A DNA stretch of 64,000 bases from Pseudomonas fluorescens (GTDB taxonomy: Bacteria > Pseudomonadota > Gammaproteobacteria > Pseudomonadales > Pseudomonadaceae): assembly GCF_902498065.1 (NCBI RefSeq), contig NZ_CABVIR010000008.1, positions 124,001 through 188,000 of the forward strand, read 5' to 3'. Both the position numbers and the translations under genes were made by a program. Below the pieces are notes generated by a model. The model was not told where the DNA came from. It saw only the letters and a program-made list of their open reading frames with translations, and did no database searches. Positions within the stretch are counted from its first letter, which is position 1. Each line of letters opens with the position of its first letter. This document shows positions 34,518-43,065 of this stretch, piece after piece.

Positions 34518-35129
34518 TCAGAACCCGCGGTGGCGCTTGAGGTGCTCATTGATCTTCGCCGCCGGCACTTTCTGCAGGCTCACCAGCAGATCATGGGACA
34601 ACTCGCGCAACCCATGCTTCTGCCGCAGTTCCTGCGCCAGATGCGCCGTCAGGTTGGCGGCCATCTCGGCGTCAGCCATGGCCCGGTGAGCCTTGCCAGT
34701 GTTGGGCAGGCTGGCGAAGGTGGTGAGCGTCCCGAGTTTGTGATTCGGCGCAGCGGGCATGAGGCGGCGGGCGAGTAACAGCGAGCAGGCAAAGTTCTGC
34801 AACCGCGTGCGTTTGATCCGCCCCAGTTCAAAGTCCCAGAACTTCTGGTCGAACGCGGCGTTGTGGGCCAGCAACGGCGTAATGCCGACGAATTCGTTGA
34901 CCTCGTTCATCACCTGCTCGGCTGATGGCGCGGTGCGCAGCATCGCGTTGCTGATGCCGGTGAGTTGTTCGATGAAGGCCGGGACGCGCACGCCGGCGTT
35001 CATGAGGCTCTGGTAACGCTCGACGATGCGCCCCTGTTCAAGGATCACCACGGCGATTTCCGTGGCCCGGCAGCTGCTGCTCGGGGAGATCCCGGTGGTC
35101 TCAAAGTCGATGACTGCTATGCGTTCCAA
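34518..35129 (-). CDS. DnaQ-like 3'-5' exonuclease
   Basis: A 203-residue DEDDh exonuclease. Motif I is VIDFETTG, motif II is PLLAHNAAFDQKF, and motif III is AHRAMADAEMAANL with the general-base His. It resembles the stand-alone DnaQ/epsilon-like exonucleases rather than the polymerase subunit itself. It follows the NYN gene by 22 bases on the same strand and is probably co-transcribed. Substrate (DNA or RNA) cannot be told. Confidence 0.88.
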   Translation of the reverse strand: MERIAVIDFETTGISPSSSCRATEIAVVILEQGRIVERYQSLMNAGVRVPAFIEQLTGISNAMLRTAPSAEQVMNEVNEFVGITPLLAHNAAFDQKFWDFELGRIKRTRLQNFACSLLLARRLMPAAPNHKLGTLTTFASLPNTGKAHRAMADAEMAANLTAHLAQELRQKHGLRELSHDLLVSLQKVPAAKINEHLKRHRGF

Positions 35130-35151
35130 ACCTGTTTCAACTCCGTAAAAA

Positions 35152-35631
35152 TCAATTCTTGAGCAGCAACGCGCCTTCGATCGGCACGTAGCGGCTGGCG
35201 GCGCGGATCAGCGAGTTGGCCGTCAGGCCTGGCACGCCGTAAGCCACGGCTTGCACGCCGTGCTTGGCGATGATGCGCTCCAGCAGCATGTCGAAATCGC
35301 CGTCGCCGGAGGCCAGCACCACTTCATCGACGTGGTCCGCCGCGTCCATGATGTCGAGGGTGATGCCCACGTCCCAGTCGCCCTTGGCCGAGCCGTCGCT
35401 GCGCTGGATGTAGGGTTTGAGCTTCACGGTGAAACCGAGGTTGCGCAGGATCTGCTGAAACTGCTGCTGCTTGCTGTCACCACGATCGATCGCGTAGGCA
35501 TAGGCCTCGACGATCTCGCCCTGTTTGCTGATGTCAGCCCACAACGCGGCGTAGTTGAAGTGGCAACCATAGGCCTGACGCACGGTGTAATAGAGGTTTT
35601 GAACGTCGGCGAACACTGCAATTTTTTTCAC
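35152..35631 (-). CDS. NYN-domain protein (LabA-like)
   Basis: A 159-residue PIN-fold NYN domain. The acidic residues expected for a metal-dependent nuclease are present: Asp in AVFADVQNLYYTVR, Asp in GDWDVGITLDIMDA and the pair in VVLASGDGDFDML. The length is a single domain without fused modules. It is predicted to be a ribonuclease by family, and it sits in a probable operon with a DnaQ-like exonuclease. Target unknown. Confidence 0.85.
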   Translation of the reverse strand: MKKIAVFADVQNLYYTVRQAYGCHFNYAALWADISKQGEIVEAYAYAIDRGDSKQQQFQQILRNLGFTVKLKPYIQRSDGSAKGDWDVGITLDIMDAADHVDEVVLASGDGDFDMLLERIIAKHGVQAVAYGVPGLTANSLIRAASRYVPIEGALLLKN

Positions 35632-35751
35632 CGGTTTTCCTCAAGGCTGGATCAGGCACCGGGCCCGAAAAGTTGCCCAGTATGCCAGCCTGAAGGATTG
35701 TTCCGCGAATAATCGGTCCGGAGCGCCGCAGCGCTCCGGACGAATGGCGTG

Positions 35752-36507
35752 TCAGACGAAGGAATCGTCGTCGCCGCCGAAGAACGATGAGCTGTCATCG
35801 TTGTAGTCGGCGTCGGTAAAGCCGCCCTGATCACTGGCGTTGTCCGCCACACGCCGATCATCGGCCCAACCGCTGTCATTGCTCTGATCGTTGACCTGAG
35901 CCGGCTCTTCCTTGATGACTTCGACGACCTCCTGAGGCTGCTGATTGCTGTGGAACAGGCTGCTGATGCCCTGCGCCAGCATCACGCCACCCGCCACACC
36001 GGCGGCGGTTTTCAGCGCGCCACCGAGGAAACTGCTGCCGGCCGCAGGCGCCTGCTGTTGCGGCGCGTAGTTCTGCTGCGGTGGCGGTGCAGCGAAACCC
36101 TGCTGCGGCGGCTGCGCGTTGAATGAGGGCCGCCCCGGTTCGCGCCAGCCACCGTTGGAGGGCGGCGCACTCTGAGCAGGCGCCTCACGGGAGCTGCCGC
36201 CGAAAATACTCGACAAGAAGCCACCGCCGCTTGGCGCCGGAGCCACCGTCTGCGCCTTGGCCGATTGCAGCTCGGCCTGCAATTGCTGGACTTGCTGGGT
36301 GAGTTGCTTGTTCTGCGCGTCGAGGCTCTTGATCGCGGCCTCCTGCACCAGAATCGCCTGGGTCATGAAGTAGCCCGCCGCAGGTTGGCGAGTCAGATGC
36401 TCCTTGATCCGCGCCTCGGCCTGGGCGTCACGCGGGGCTGAGTCCGTTTCGGCCTGTTGCAGCCGGGAAAACAGTCCATCGATCAGGGTTTGTTCTTCGC
36501 TGTTCAT
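35752..36507 (-). CDS. DUF2076-family protein
   Basis: The product has 251 residues. Residues 1-90 are helical and coiled-coil-like (LDAQNKQLTQQVQQLQAELQSAK). The middle is Pro/Gln/Gly-rich (QQGFAAPPPQQNYAPQQQAPAAG), followed by a Gly/Ala hydrophobic stretch that could be one membrane segment (FLGGALKTAAGVAGGVMLAQGI). The C-terminus is acidic (DDDSSSFFGGDDDSFV). The opening MNSEEQTLIDGLFSRL is the DUF2076 hallmark. No enzymatic motif; function unknown. Confidence 0.83.
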   Translation of the reverse strand: MNSEEQTLIDGLFSRLQQAETDSAPRDAQAEARIKEHLTRQPAAGYFMTQAILVQEAAIKSLDAQNKQLTQQVQQLQAELQSAKAQTVAPAPSGGGFLSSIFGGSSREAPAQSAPPSNGGWREPGRPSFNAQPPQQGFAAPPPQQNYAPQQQAPAAGSSFLGGALKTAAGVAGGVMLAQGISSLFHSNQQPQEVVEVIKEEPAQVNDQSNDSGWADDRRVADNASDQGGFTDADYNDDSSSFFGGDDDSFV

Positions 36508-36685
36508 GGCGACCTCGTAGATTGCCGGGGAAATCGTTGACCTTCTCCAGGGAGGATACGGCGCTCGACCTTAATGGAGGCTGAAACAAGTTGTTTCAAT
36601 GACCTTTACCGAACGTTTACGTTTGCGCCCCGAAGCGCTGCATCGGTTAAAGTGGGCCACTGCTTTCAACCTGCGATACCGACTG

Positions 36686-37360
36686 ATGAATCCGTTCGAT
36701 GTACTGCGTGACTCTTTGTATTTCTTCAAGCGCAATCTGAGCCAGATCGTGCAGCTGTGCCTGCCGCTGGTGATCCTCGAGGCGCTGCTGCAACAAGTGG
36801 TCGACCACTCCACCGAACCGGACAGTTTCCCCGGCATCAGCGTGATCGTCGGCCTGCTGGTGTATCCGCTGTACACCGGCGCGCTGATTCTGTTTCTCGA
36901 CGCGCGCAGCCGAGGCGAATCACCGCGTAACCGTGACCTGCTGACAAGGTCCGCCTGGCTGTGGCCGCGCTTCGCCCTGCTGACCGCGCTCAATACCTTG
37001 CTGATCCTGCTCGGTCTGTCGCTGTATTTCCTGCCGGGCATCTGGCTGATGGTGACCCTGGCGTTCGGCGAATACCTGCTGGTGCTGCGCGGCCTGGCGC
37101 CACTGGCGGCAATGAAAGAAAGCCTGCGCCTGACCCGCGGTCATTTCCTGCGCATTCTGGTGTGCATTCTGTGTGTGATGGCCCCGTTGTGGCTGCTCAA
37201 AGGCGTGACCCTCAACGTTTACCCGGAACCGCAGAACCCGGTGATCTCCCTGCTGATCGACAGCGCCCACAGCTTCCTGCAACTGTTCACCAGCGTGGTG
37301 GTGTTCCGTTTGTTCATGCTGATCAGCGACGTTCCCGAGAAAATCGACCGACCGCTCTAA
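36686..37360 (+). CDS. YciC-family inner-membrane protein
   Basis: The product is 224 residues from ATG 36686 (MNPFDVLRDSLYFFKRNL); the longer frame from 36599 adds an unlike hydrophilic stretch. About six membrane helices; GIWLMVTLAFGEYLLVLRGLAPLAAMKESLRLTRGHFLRIL is typical of the family. Function unknown. It lies 66 bases before the EEP-family gene and may share its transcript. Confidence 0.8.
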   Translation: MNPFDVLRDSLYFFKRNLSQIVQLCLPLVILEALLQQVVDHSTEPDSFPGISVIVGLLVYPLYTGALILFLDARSRGESPRNRDLLTRSAWLWPRFALLTALNTLLILLGLSLYFLPGIWLMVTLAFGEYLLVLRGLAPLAAMKESLRLTRGHFLRILVCILCVMAPLWLLKGVTLNVYPEPQNPVISLLIDSAHSFLQLFTSVVVFRLFMLISDVPEKIDRPL

Positions 37361-37426
37361 GCGTGGGCTTCGGCCCCGCTCTCGGTTATGCTCGGGGTCA
37401 TCTTTTGTAACGCTATAAGCCGAGCC

Positions 37427-38506
37427 ATGACCCGTCTACTGCGCTACACCCTGCTGGGCTTGTTGATTGCGATCGGCCTGATTGCCCTGCTGATCTACAG
37501 CCTGACCTGGCGCCCTGAAGCCAAGGAAGTTCTGCCCGTCAGCTGCAATGCTCAAGCACCGACACTGGTGCCCGGCCAGGCGTTGAAAGTGATGACCTGG
37601 AACGTTCAGTACCTGGCGGGTAAGCGCTATGTGTTCTGGAATGACCTGGCCGCCGGCAGCGATGAAAAACCGACGCCTGAAGACATGGCCTTCAGCCTCG
37701 ATGAGGTGGCGCGGGTCATTCGCGACGAACAACCGGACATCGTGTTGTTGCAAGAACTCGATGACGGCGCCAAGGCCAGCGATTACCAGAACCAGTTCAA
37801 GCTGCTCCAGGAACGCCTCGCCGACCTCTATCCGTGCAGCGCTCATGCCTTCGACTGGAAAGCCGACTTCGTGCCGCAACCGCACCTCTTCGGCAGTGTC
37901 GGCCGACAACTGGCAACCCTCAGCCGCTACCAGATCGATCACGCCGAACGCCTGCAATTGCCGGTCGCGCCGGCCAACCTCATCAGCCGTCAGTTCCAGC
38001 CGAAAAATGCCTTGCTGGTCACTTACCTGCCGTTGAGTGACGGCGGTCAGATAGCAGTGCTCAACACCCATCTGGACCGCGCGACCCAACCTGATGAAAC
38101 GCTACAGACCCAGGTGACGGCGGTGGCCAAAGTCCTCGACAAATACGAAAGCCGTGGCACGGCGTGGCTGATCGGCGGCGACTTCAACCTGTTGCCGCTG
38201 GGGCAATATCGACGCTTGCCCACTGAACAACGCACGCCCTACTCCGCCGACAGCGCGTTACACCTGTTGTGGGACAAGTACCCGATGATCCCGACCAACA
38301 ATGAAGCGAGCGGCATCGATCGGGCGCAGTGGCTGACGCATTACCCGAATGACCCGGGGCTGAACGGCCCGGACCGGACTGTTGACTACCTGTTTTACAG
38401 CCCGCGGATCAAACGGGTCGAGGCGACGGTGCGGCAGGACGATACCTTGCGGATCTCCGATCACTTGCCGGTGATTGCGCGGTTCCTCCTGCCGGCTGCG
38501 CCGTAG
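37427..38506 (+). CDS. Endonuclease/exonuclease/phosphatase-family protein
   Basis: The product is 359 residues from ATG 37427. One N-terminal membrane anchor (LLRYTLLGLLIAIGLIALLIYSL) is followed by an EEP domain with KVMTWNVQYLAG, IVLLQELDDG (metal Glu), WLIGGDFNLLP and RISDHLPVIARF (catalytic Asp-His). The catalytic domain should face the periplasm. Members act on DNA, phospholipids or phosphate esters; the substrate here is unknown. Confidence 0.88.
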   Translation: MTRLLRYTLLGLLIAIGLIALLIYSLTWRPEAKEVLPVSCNAQAPTLVPGQALKVMTWNVQYLAGKRYVFWNDLAAGSDEKPTPEDMAFSLDEVARVIRDEQPDIVLLQELDDGAKASDYQNQFKLLQERLADLYPCSAHAFDWKADFVPQPHLFGSVGRQLATLSRYQIDHAERLQLPVAPANLISRQFQPKNALLVTYLPLSDGGQIAVLNTHLDRATQPDETLQTQVTAVAKVLDKYESRGTAWLIGGDFNLLPLGQYRRLPTEQRTPYSADSALHLLWDKYPMIPTNNEASGIDRAQWLTHYPNDPGLNGPDRTVDYLFYSPRIKRVEATVRQDDTLRISDHLPVIARFLLPAAP

Positions 38507-38524
38507 CCTGGACCCGACACAAAA

Positions 38525-38618
38525 CCTGTGGGAGCGAGCCTGCTCGCGATGGCATTGTGTCAGCCGACATCAATCTTGAATGTGCGGCCGCCTTCGCGAG
38601 CAGGCTCGCTCCCACAGG
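38525..38618. repeat. REP pair (inverted)
   Basis: Inverted REP arms of the GAGCCTGCTC type with a 40-base centre, between the convergent EEP and ABC genes. Confidence 0.85.
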
Positions 38619-38639
38619 GATGGCGTACGACGCACAAAC

Positions 38640-39476
38640 TCAATGCACCTCCTCCAGGTCGTCGTGCAGCAACCCGAAAATATTGCGCTTCATCTCGATA
38701 AACGAGCGCTCCATGACCATGTCCAGGGTCCGTGGACGCTCAATCGGCACGTCCAGAATCTGCTTGATCCGCCCAGGCCTGGCGCCCATCACGTAAACCC
38801 GGTCGCCCAGCAAAATCGCCTCGTCGATGTCGTGGGTCACAAACAGCACGGTCTTCTTGCTGTTGCCCCAGACCCGTAACAGCAGCTGCTGCATTTGCAG
38901 GCGCGTCTGGCTGTCGAGGGCGCCGAAGGGTTCGTCCATCAGCAGGATCTGCGGATCGTTGGCCAACGCCCGGGCAATCGCCACCCGCTGCATCATGCCG
39001 CCGGACAGCTGCTTGGCGTAGTTGTCGGCGAAACCCGTCAGGCCGACTTCATTGACGTAGTAATCGACGATCTCCTTGCGCTGCGCCGCCGCCATGCCGC
39101 GACGCTTGAGGCCGAACTCGACGTTCTGCCGCACGGTCAGCCACGGGAACAGCGTGTAGCTCTGGAACACCATGCCGCGATCCGCGCCGGGGCCCTGCAC
39201 TTGCTGACCGCCGACGTAGATCTCTCCTTCCGTGGGCTCATTCAGGCCGGCCGTGAGGTACAGCAAACTCGACTTGCCGCAGCCCGACGGCCCGACCAGC
39301 ACCGCGAATTGTTGATCCGGGACTTCGAACGAAACCTGATCCAGTGCAGTGAACACACCGCCATCGGGCTTCTGATAACGCAGGCTGACCTTGTCCACTT
39401 GCAGGCGTGGCGCGGCGTGCACCGGGGCAGCCATCGGGGTGACGAAACGCGGGTTGACGGCAGTTACTGAGCCCAT
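38640..39476 (-). CDS. NitT/TauT-type ABC transporter ATP-binding protein
   Basis: The product is a 278-residue ATPase: Walker A GPSGCGKSS, Q loop VFQSYTLFPWLTV, signature LSGGMMQRVAIARAL, Walker B ILLMDEPFGALDS and switch VTHDIDEA. It groups with SsuB/TauB-like subunits. The start overlaps the permease end. It powers uptake of an organic substrate with the next two genes. The amine-catabolic genes nearby suggest a nitrogen compound, but this is inferred. Confidence 0.92.
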   Translation of the reverse strand: MGSVTAVNPRFVTPMAAPVHAAPRLQVDKVSLRYQKPDGGVFTALDQVSFEVPDQQFAVLVGPSGCGKSSLLYLTAGLNEPTEGEIYVGGQQVQGPGADRGMVFQSYTLFPWLTVRQNVEFGLKRRGMAAAQRKEIVDYYVNEVGLTGFADNYAKQLSGGMMQRVAIARALANDPQILLMDEPFGALDSQTRLQMQQLLLRVWGNSKKTVLFVTHDIDEAILLGDRVYVMGARPGRIKQILDVPIERPRTLDMVMERSFIEMKRNIFGLLHDDLEEVH

Positions 39477-40267
39477 GCGGCAATCCTCAGACGAAGGAAA
39501 CGGAACAGTTGATCAGTGACCAGGCCCAACAGGCCGATGATCGCGATGGCGAGGAAAATCACATCCACCTGAAAGCCACGCATGGCCTTGAGGCTCAAGT
39601 AACCCAGGCCACTGGAAGCGGCGACCAGCTCGGCGACCACCAGGTAAGTCCAGGCCCAGCCCATGGTCACGCGCAAGGTGTCGAGCACACCGGGCAACGA
39701 CGCCGGAGCGATCACATGCAGCACGGCATCGCGGCGGTTCGAGCCCAAGGTATAAGACGCATTGATCAGGTCCTTGGAGATGCCTTTGGACACGTCCGCG
39801 ATCATCACCAGTTGCTGGAAAAACACGCCGAAGATGATCACCGAAACGCGCTGTTCCAGACCGATGCCGATCCACAAAATGAACAGCGGCACGAACGAGG
39901 TTACCGGCAGGTAGCGAATGAAATTCACCATCGGTTCGAGGAACGCCTGAACGATGCGAAAGCTGCCCATCAGCAACCCCAGCGGCACCGCCACCAGCGA
40001 CGAGACGACGAAACCGACGATCACCACTTCAAGACTGGCCCACACATGCAGGCCGAGGGTGCCGTCTCGGCTCAGGCGCACGGCGGCTTCGACCACCGCG
40101 CCCGGTGTCGGCAGGAACATGCCCGGCACCACGCCGCCATACGACAACCCGGCCCACAGGCCAACCAATAACACCCAGGCCAAGCCGCTTGCGCTCCAGA
40201 TCACTGAAACCGGCAGGCCGGTCTTGGGCGTGATGCAGCGGCTCAGCCATGAATTGCGCTTGAACAT
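39464..40267 (-). CDS. NitT/TauT-type ABC transporter permease
   Basis: The product is a 267-residue permease with six membrane helices. The EAA-loop region SLPGVLDTLRVTMGWAWTYLVVAEL contacts the ATPase. It is the middle gene of the operon: 9 bases after the binding-protein gene and overlapping the ATPase gene by 13 bases. Confidence 0.92.
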   Translation of the reverse strand: MFKRNSWLSRCITPKTGLPVSVIWSASGLAWVLLVGLWAGLSYGGVVPGMFLPTPGAVVEAAVRLSRDGTLGLHVWASLEVVIVGFVVSSLVAVPLGLLMGSFRIVQAFLEPMVNFIRYLPVTSFVPLFILWIGIGLEQRVSVIIFGVFFQQLVMIADVSKGISKDLINASYTLGSNRRDAVLHVIAPASLPGVLDTLRVTMGWAWTYLVVAELVAASSGLGYLSLKAMRGFQVDVIFLAIAIIGLLGLVTDQLFRFLRLRIAAWAQ

Positions 40268-40276
40268 GCGAACCTC

Positions 40277-41263
40277 CTAGAGCGGGGTGACGAAGCGGTT
40301 GTCGATCAGGTCGTCATTGCTGACGTTGTAGGGTTTGCCCTGCAATTCACTGGCGGTTTCATTGGCCAGTTTGATCAGCGGTTCGCTGTCGCCCGGCTTG
40401 CCCGGCGAGCCCAGGAGTTTTTCGCTCATGGCCTGATCGTAGAAACGCACGCCTTGCGCGGCCGCTTCCAGTTCCTTCGGATCGGCGAGGTAACCACCCA
40501 CGCCCTTGGCCATGATTTTGTAGGCTTCCTTCGGATGGTCCTTGGTGTACTGCACCGCTTTGTACAGACCGGCGACCAACGCCTTGACGTCTTCCGGTTG
40601 CTTCTCGATGACGGTGCAGTTAAGCGCGACCACATCGACGATCACCCCCGGCGTGCTGCTGCTGTCGATCAGCACTTTGCCCTGTTGCTTGCTGCGCACC
40701 ATCGACAGATGCGGTTCCCAAGTCACAGCGGCGGGTACACGCCCGGCGATGAACGCGGTGGCGGCGTCATCAGCCGTCATGTTCTGCACGGTGATGTCGC
40801 TCATGCTCATGCCGTGTTTTTTCAGTAAGTACGACAGCCAGAACTGCGAGGTGGAACCTTCGTTCACCGCCACGGCTTTGCCCTTCAGCTCCTGCAGACT
40901 CTTGACGTCCTTGCCTACCAGAACACCGTCGCCACCATGGCTGTCGTCCAGTGCAGCGACCGCTTTGAAGCAGAATTGCGGACGGTACTTGAGCACCTCA
41001 TCGATGGTCGACGCCGAGCCGGACAATTCACCCGACGCTTGCGCGGCCATGTACATCGAGGCTTCTTCGACGACGGGCAATTCGACGGTCAAACCGTTCT
41101 CCTTGAAGTAGCCCAGGTCCTGGGCGAGGTAGAGCGTGCCGTAACCGACCCACGTGGTGTGGCCGATAGAGAGAGTGCCGGCCTGGGCGCTGGTGGCAAC
41201 CGTGGCGGCGATGGCGGTGATCGCCAGTGGATGAGCGACGCGGGTAAGCAAGGACTTGATCAT
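40277..41263 (-). CDS. NitT/TauT-type ABC transporter substrate-binding protein
   Basis: The product is 328 residues from ATG 41263 (MIKSLLTRVAHP), with GGGAG upstream; the signal peptide ends at ATSAQA. The periplasmic binding domain has WVGYGTLYLAQDLGYFKENGLTVEL, KGKAVAVNEGSTSQFWLSYLL and VTWEPHLSMVRS, as in the SsuA/TauA/NMT1-like family. It is the first gene of the operon, so it is likely the most expressed. A 47-bp element shared with the aldehyde dehydrogenase promoter lies about 155 bases upstream of the start. Confidence 0.9.
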   Translation of the reverse strand: MIKSLLTRVAHPLAITAIAATVATSAQAGTLSIGHTTWVGYGTLYLAQDLGYFKENGLTVELPVVEEASMYMAAQASGELSGSASTIDEVLKYRPQFCFKAVAALDDSHGGDGVLVGKDVKSLQELKGKAVAVNEGSTSQFWLSYLLKKHGMSMSDITVQNMTADDAATAFIAGRVPAAVTWEPHLSMVRSKQQGKVLIDSSSTPGVIVDVVALNCTVIEKQPEDVKALVAGLYKAVQYTKDHPKEAYKIMAKGVGGYLADPKELEAAAQGVRFYDQAMSEKLLGSPGKPGDSEPLIKLANETASELQGKPYNVSNDDLIDNRFVTPL

Positions 41264-41417
41264 GGAGCACTCCCAAAGCTGTTGATTTAGTTTTGTCATG
41301 GGCAGTACGGCCAGCAGCGTTTGGAGAAGAGCTGCCACGGGCGGTCTCTGATGGACCTTTTTGTGGGCAGCGTTCGGCTGACTGGCGAGGTCGATGTTGG
41401 CCCAAGGCCGAGAGAAG

Positions 41418-41464
41418 GAAAATCAGGAAATATGTCGTTGGGAGTGATGAAAAAACTGGGTAGC
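41418..41464. promoter_or_regulatory. Element shared with the aldehyde dehydrogenase promoter (copy 1)
   Basis: A 47-base stretch with 34 identical positions to 44619-44665. It contains ATGTC-N7-GTGAT, a T-N11-A-like LysR box, and the run ATGAAAAAACTGGG. In both copies it has the same orientation relative to the downstream operon. The LysR protein at 44756 is the likely binder; inferred. Confidence 0.55.
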
Positions 41465-41543
41465 GCGCACTGAAAATGAGCGCTGTTTGCGGGGGCGCAC
41501 GGGACGGGTGCAAAAGCTTAGAGATAGGTTGCGGGAGAGAAAG

Positions 41544-41638
41544 CTATCGCGAGCAGGCTCGCTCCCACAGGGGTTCCATGTCCTCCTCTCTACCGAGGTT
41601 GACACAGTCCCAATGTGGGAGCGAGCCTGCTCGCGATA
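41544..41638. repeat. REP pair (inverted)
   Basis: Two inverted REP arms of the GAGCAGGCTC type (ends CTATCGCGAG and CTCGCGATA), just downstream of the aminotransferase gene. Confidence 0.85.
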
Positions 41639-41663
41639 AGGTCCGAAGGACCTTCCGGCCAGA

Positions 41664-43034
41664 TCAGAGCCGGCCGTATTCCTGAGCCGTACGATCCACC
41701 GCTTTCAGGGTTTTGCCAACCAGCTCATCAACCTCTTCACGACTGGCAATCAACGCCGGCGCCATGATCATCCGCCCCAGCGTCGAACGAATGATCACCC
41801 CTTCCTCAAAGCCAATCGTGCGGCAGCGCCAGGCGATGTCGTTCTCGTTGGCAAAGCGCTTGCGACTGCTTTTGTCCTCGGCCAACTGCAACGCCGCAAC
41901 CATCCCGACGCCCTGAATATCCCCCACCAACGGATGATTGCCGAACACTTCGCGCAAGCACTGTTGCAGGTACGGGCCGATGTCATCCTTGACCCGCGTC
42001 ACCACACCTTCATCGCGCAATGCCTTGAGGTTGGCGATGGCCACCGCTGCCGCCACCGGGTGCCCGGAGTACGTCAGGCCGTGGGCAAACACCCCGCCCT
42101 GCTCCACCAATACCTGGGCCATTTTCTTCGACAGAATCAGCCCGCCCATGGGGATGTAGCCGGAGGTCAGACCCTTGGCGATCGACAGCGTGTCCGGCTC
42201 GAAACCGAAGTGCTCGTGGGCAAACCATTCGCCAGTGCGACCGAAGCCGCCGATCACTTCGTCAGCGCACAGCAACACGTCGTACTTGCGGCAGATCCGC
42301 TGAATTTCCGGCCAGTAGCTTTCCGGTGGAAAGATCATCCCGCCCGCGCCCTGGAACGGTTCGGCGATAAACCCGGCGACCTTGTCCGCGCCCAATTCAA
42401 GAATCTTTGCTTCCAGTTGCTGCGCCGCCCGCAGGCCGAATTCAGCCGGGGTCAGGTTGCCTTCGTGGGCGAAGAAGTACGGCTCGTCGATGTGCTCGAT
42501 GTCCGGCAGCATGCCGCCCATTTCGTGCATGAACTTCATGCCACCGAGCGCCGTCGCCGCCAGCGTGGAACCGTGGTAACCGTTCCAGCGACCGATCATG
42601 ATTTTCTTCTCGGGCTTGCCGAGGATCGTCCAGTAACGCCGCACGGTGCGAATCAGCACCTCGTTGGCTTCCGAGCCGGAGTTGGTGTAGATCGCGTGGC
42701 TGTAGTGCCCCGGCAACAGGCTGAACAACAGCTCCGACAGCTCGATCACTTGCGGGTGGGTGGTGTGGAAAAACATGTTGTAGTACGGCAACTGTTCAAG
42801 CTGTCGGGTCGCCGCAGCCGCCAGATCCTTGCGACCGTAACCGAGGTTGGTGCACCACAGCCCGGACATGCCGTCGAGGTAACGCCGACCATCGTTGTCC
42901 CACAGGTGCAGGCGCTCTCCACGGACCATCACCCGTGGCCCTTCATCGTTGAGCGCTTTCTGATCGACGAATGCGTGAATGTGGTGCGCAGCGTCGGCGG
43001 CCTGGTAGTCGCGGGTTTCACGTGGTGTGGTCAT
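41664..43034 (-). CDS. Class III omega-aminotransferase (SpuC-like)
   Basis: A 456-residue PLP enzyme transferring a terminal amino group to pyruvate or another keto acid. It has YTNSGSEANEVLIRTVRRYW, GRWNGYHGSTLAATAL, LLCADEVIGGFGRTGEWFA and the PLP Lys in LSIAKGLTSGYIPMGG. It resembles putrescine-pyruvate aminotransferase. It follows the aldehyde dehydrogenase gene by 31 bases on the same strand, an arrangement that would turn an amine into a carboxylate. Confidence 0.9.
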   Translation of the reverse strand: MTTPRETRDYQAADAAHHIHAFVDQKALNDEGPRVMVRGERLHLWDNDGRRYLDGMSGLWCTNLGYGRKDLAAAATRQLEQLPYYNMFFHTTHPQVIELSELLFSLLPGHYSHAIYTNSGSEANEVLIRTVRRYWTILGKPEKKIMIGRWNGYHGSTLAATALGGMKFMHEMGGMLPDIEHIDEPYFFAHEGNLTPAEFGLRAAQQLEAKILELGADKVAGFIAEPFQGAGGMIFPPESYWPEIQRICRKYDVLLCADEVIGGFGRTGEWFAHEHFGFEPDTLSIAKGLTSGYIPMGGLILSKKMAQVLVEQGGVFAHGLTYSGHPVAAAVAIANLKALRDEGVVTRVKDDIGPYLQQCLREVFGNHPLVGDIQGVGMVAALQLAEDKSSRKRFANENDIAWRCRTIGFEEGVIIRSTLGRMIMAPALIASREEVDELVGKTLKAVDRTAQEYGRL

Positions 43035-43065
43035 CGCCAGTTCTCCGTTTTGTTGTGAGCGGCTG

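Larger units (their letters stand above)
41264..41663. other. 400-base gap between ABC operon and aminotransferase
   Basis: This gap holds the ABC operon promoter region and the shared element at 41418-41464, then a REP pair at 41544-41638 near the end of the aminotransferase gene. No further gene was seen. Confidence 0.7.

Noticed and set aside
34518..35631. NYN plus exonuclease as an anti-phage system
   Set aside because: They lie among housekeeping genes with no mobile DNA and no other defence gene; evidence is too thin.
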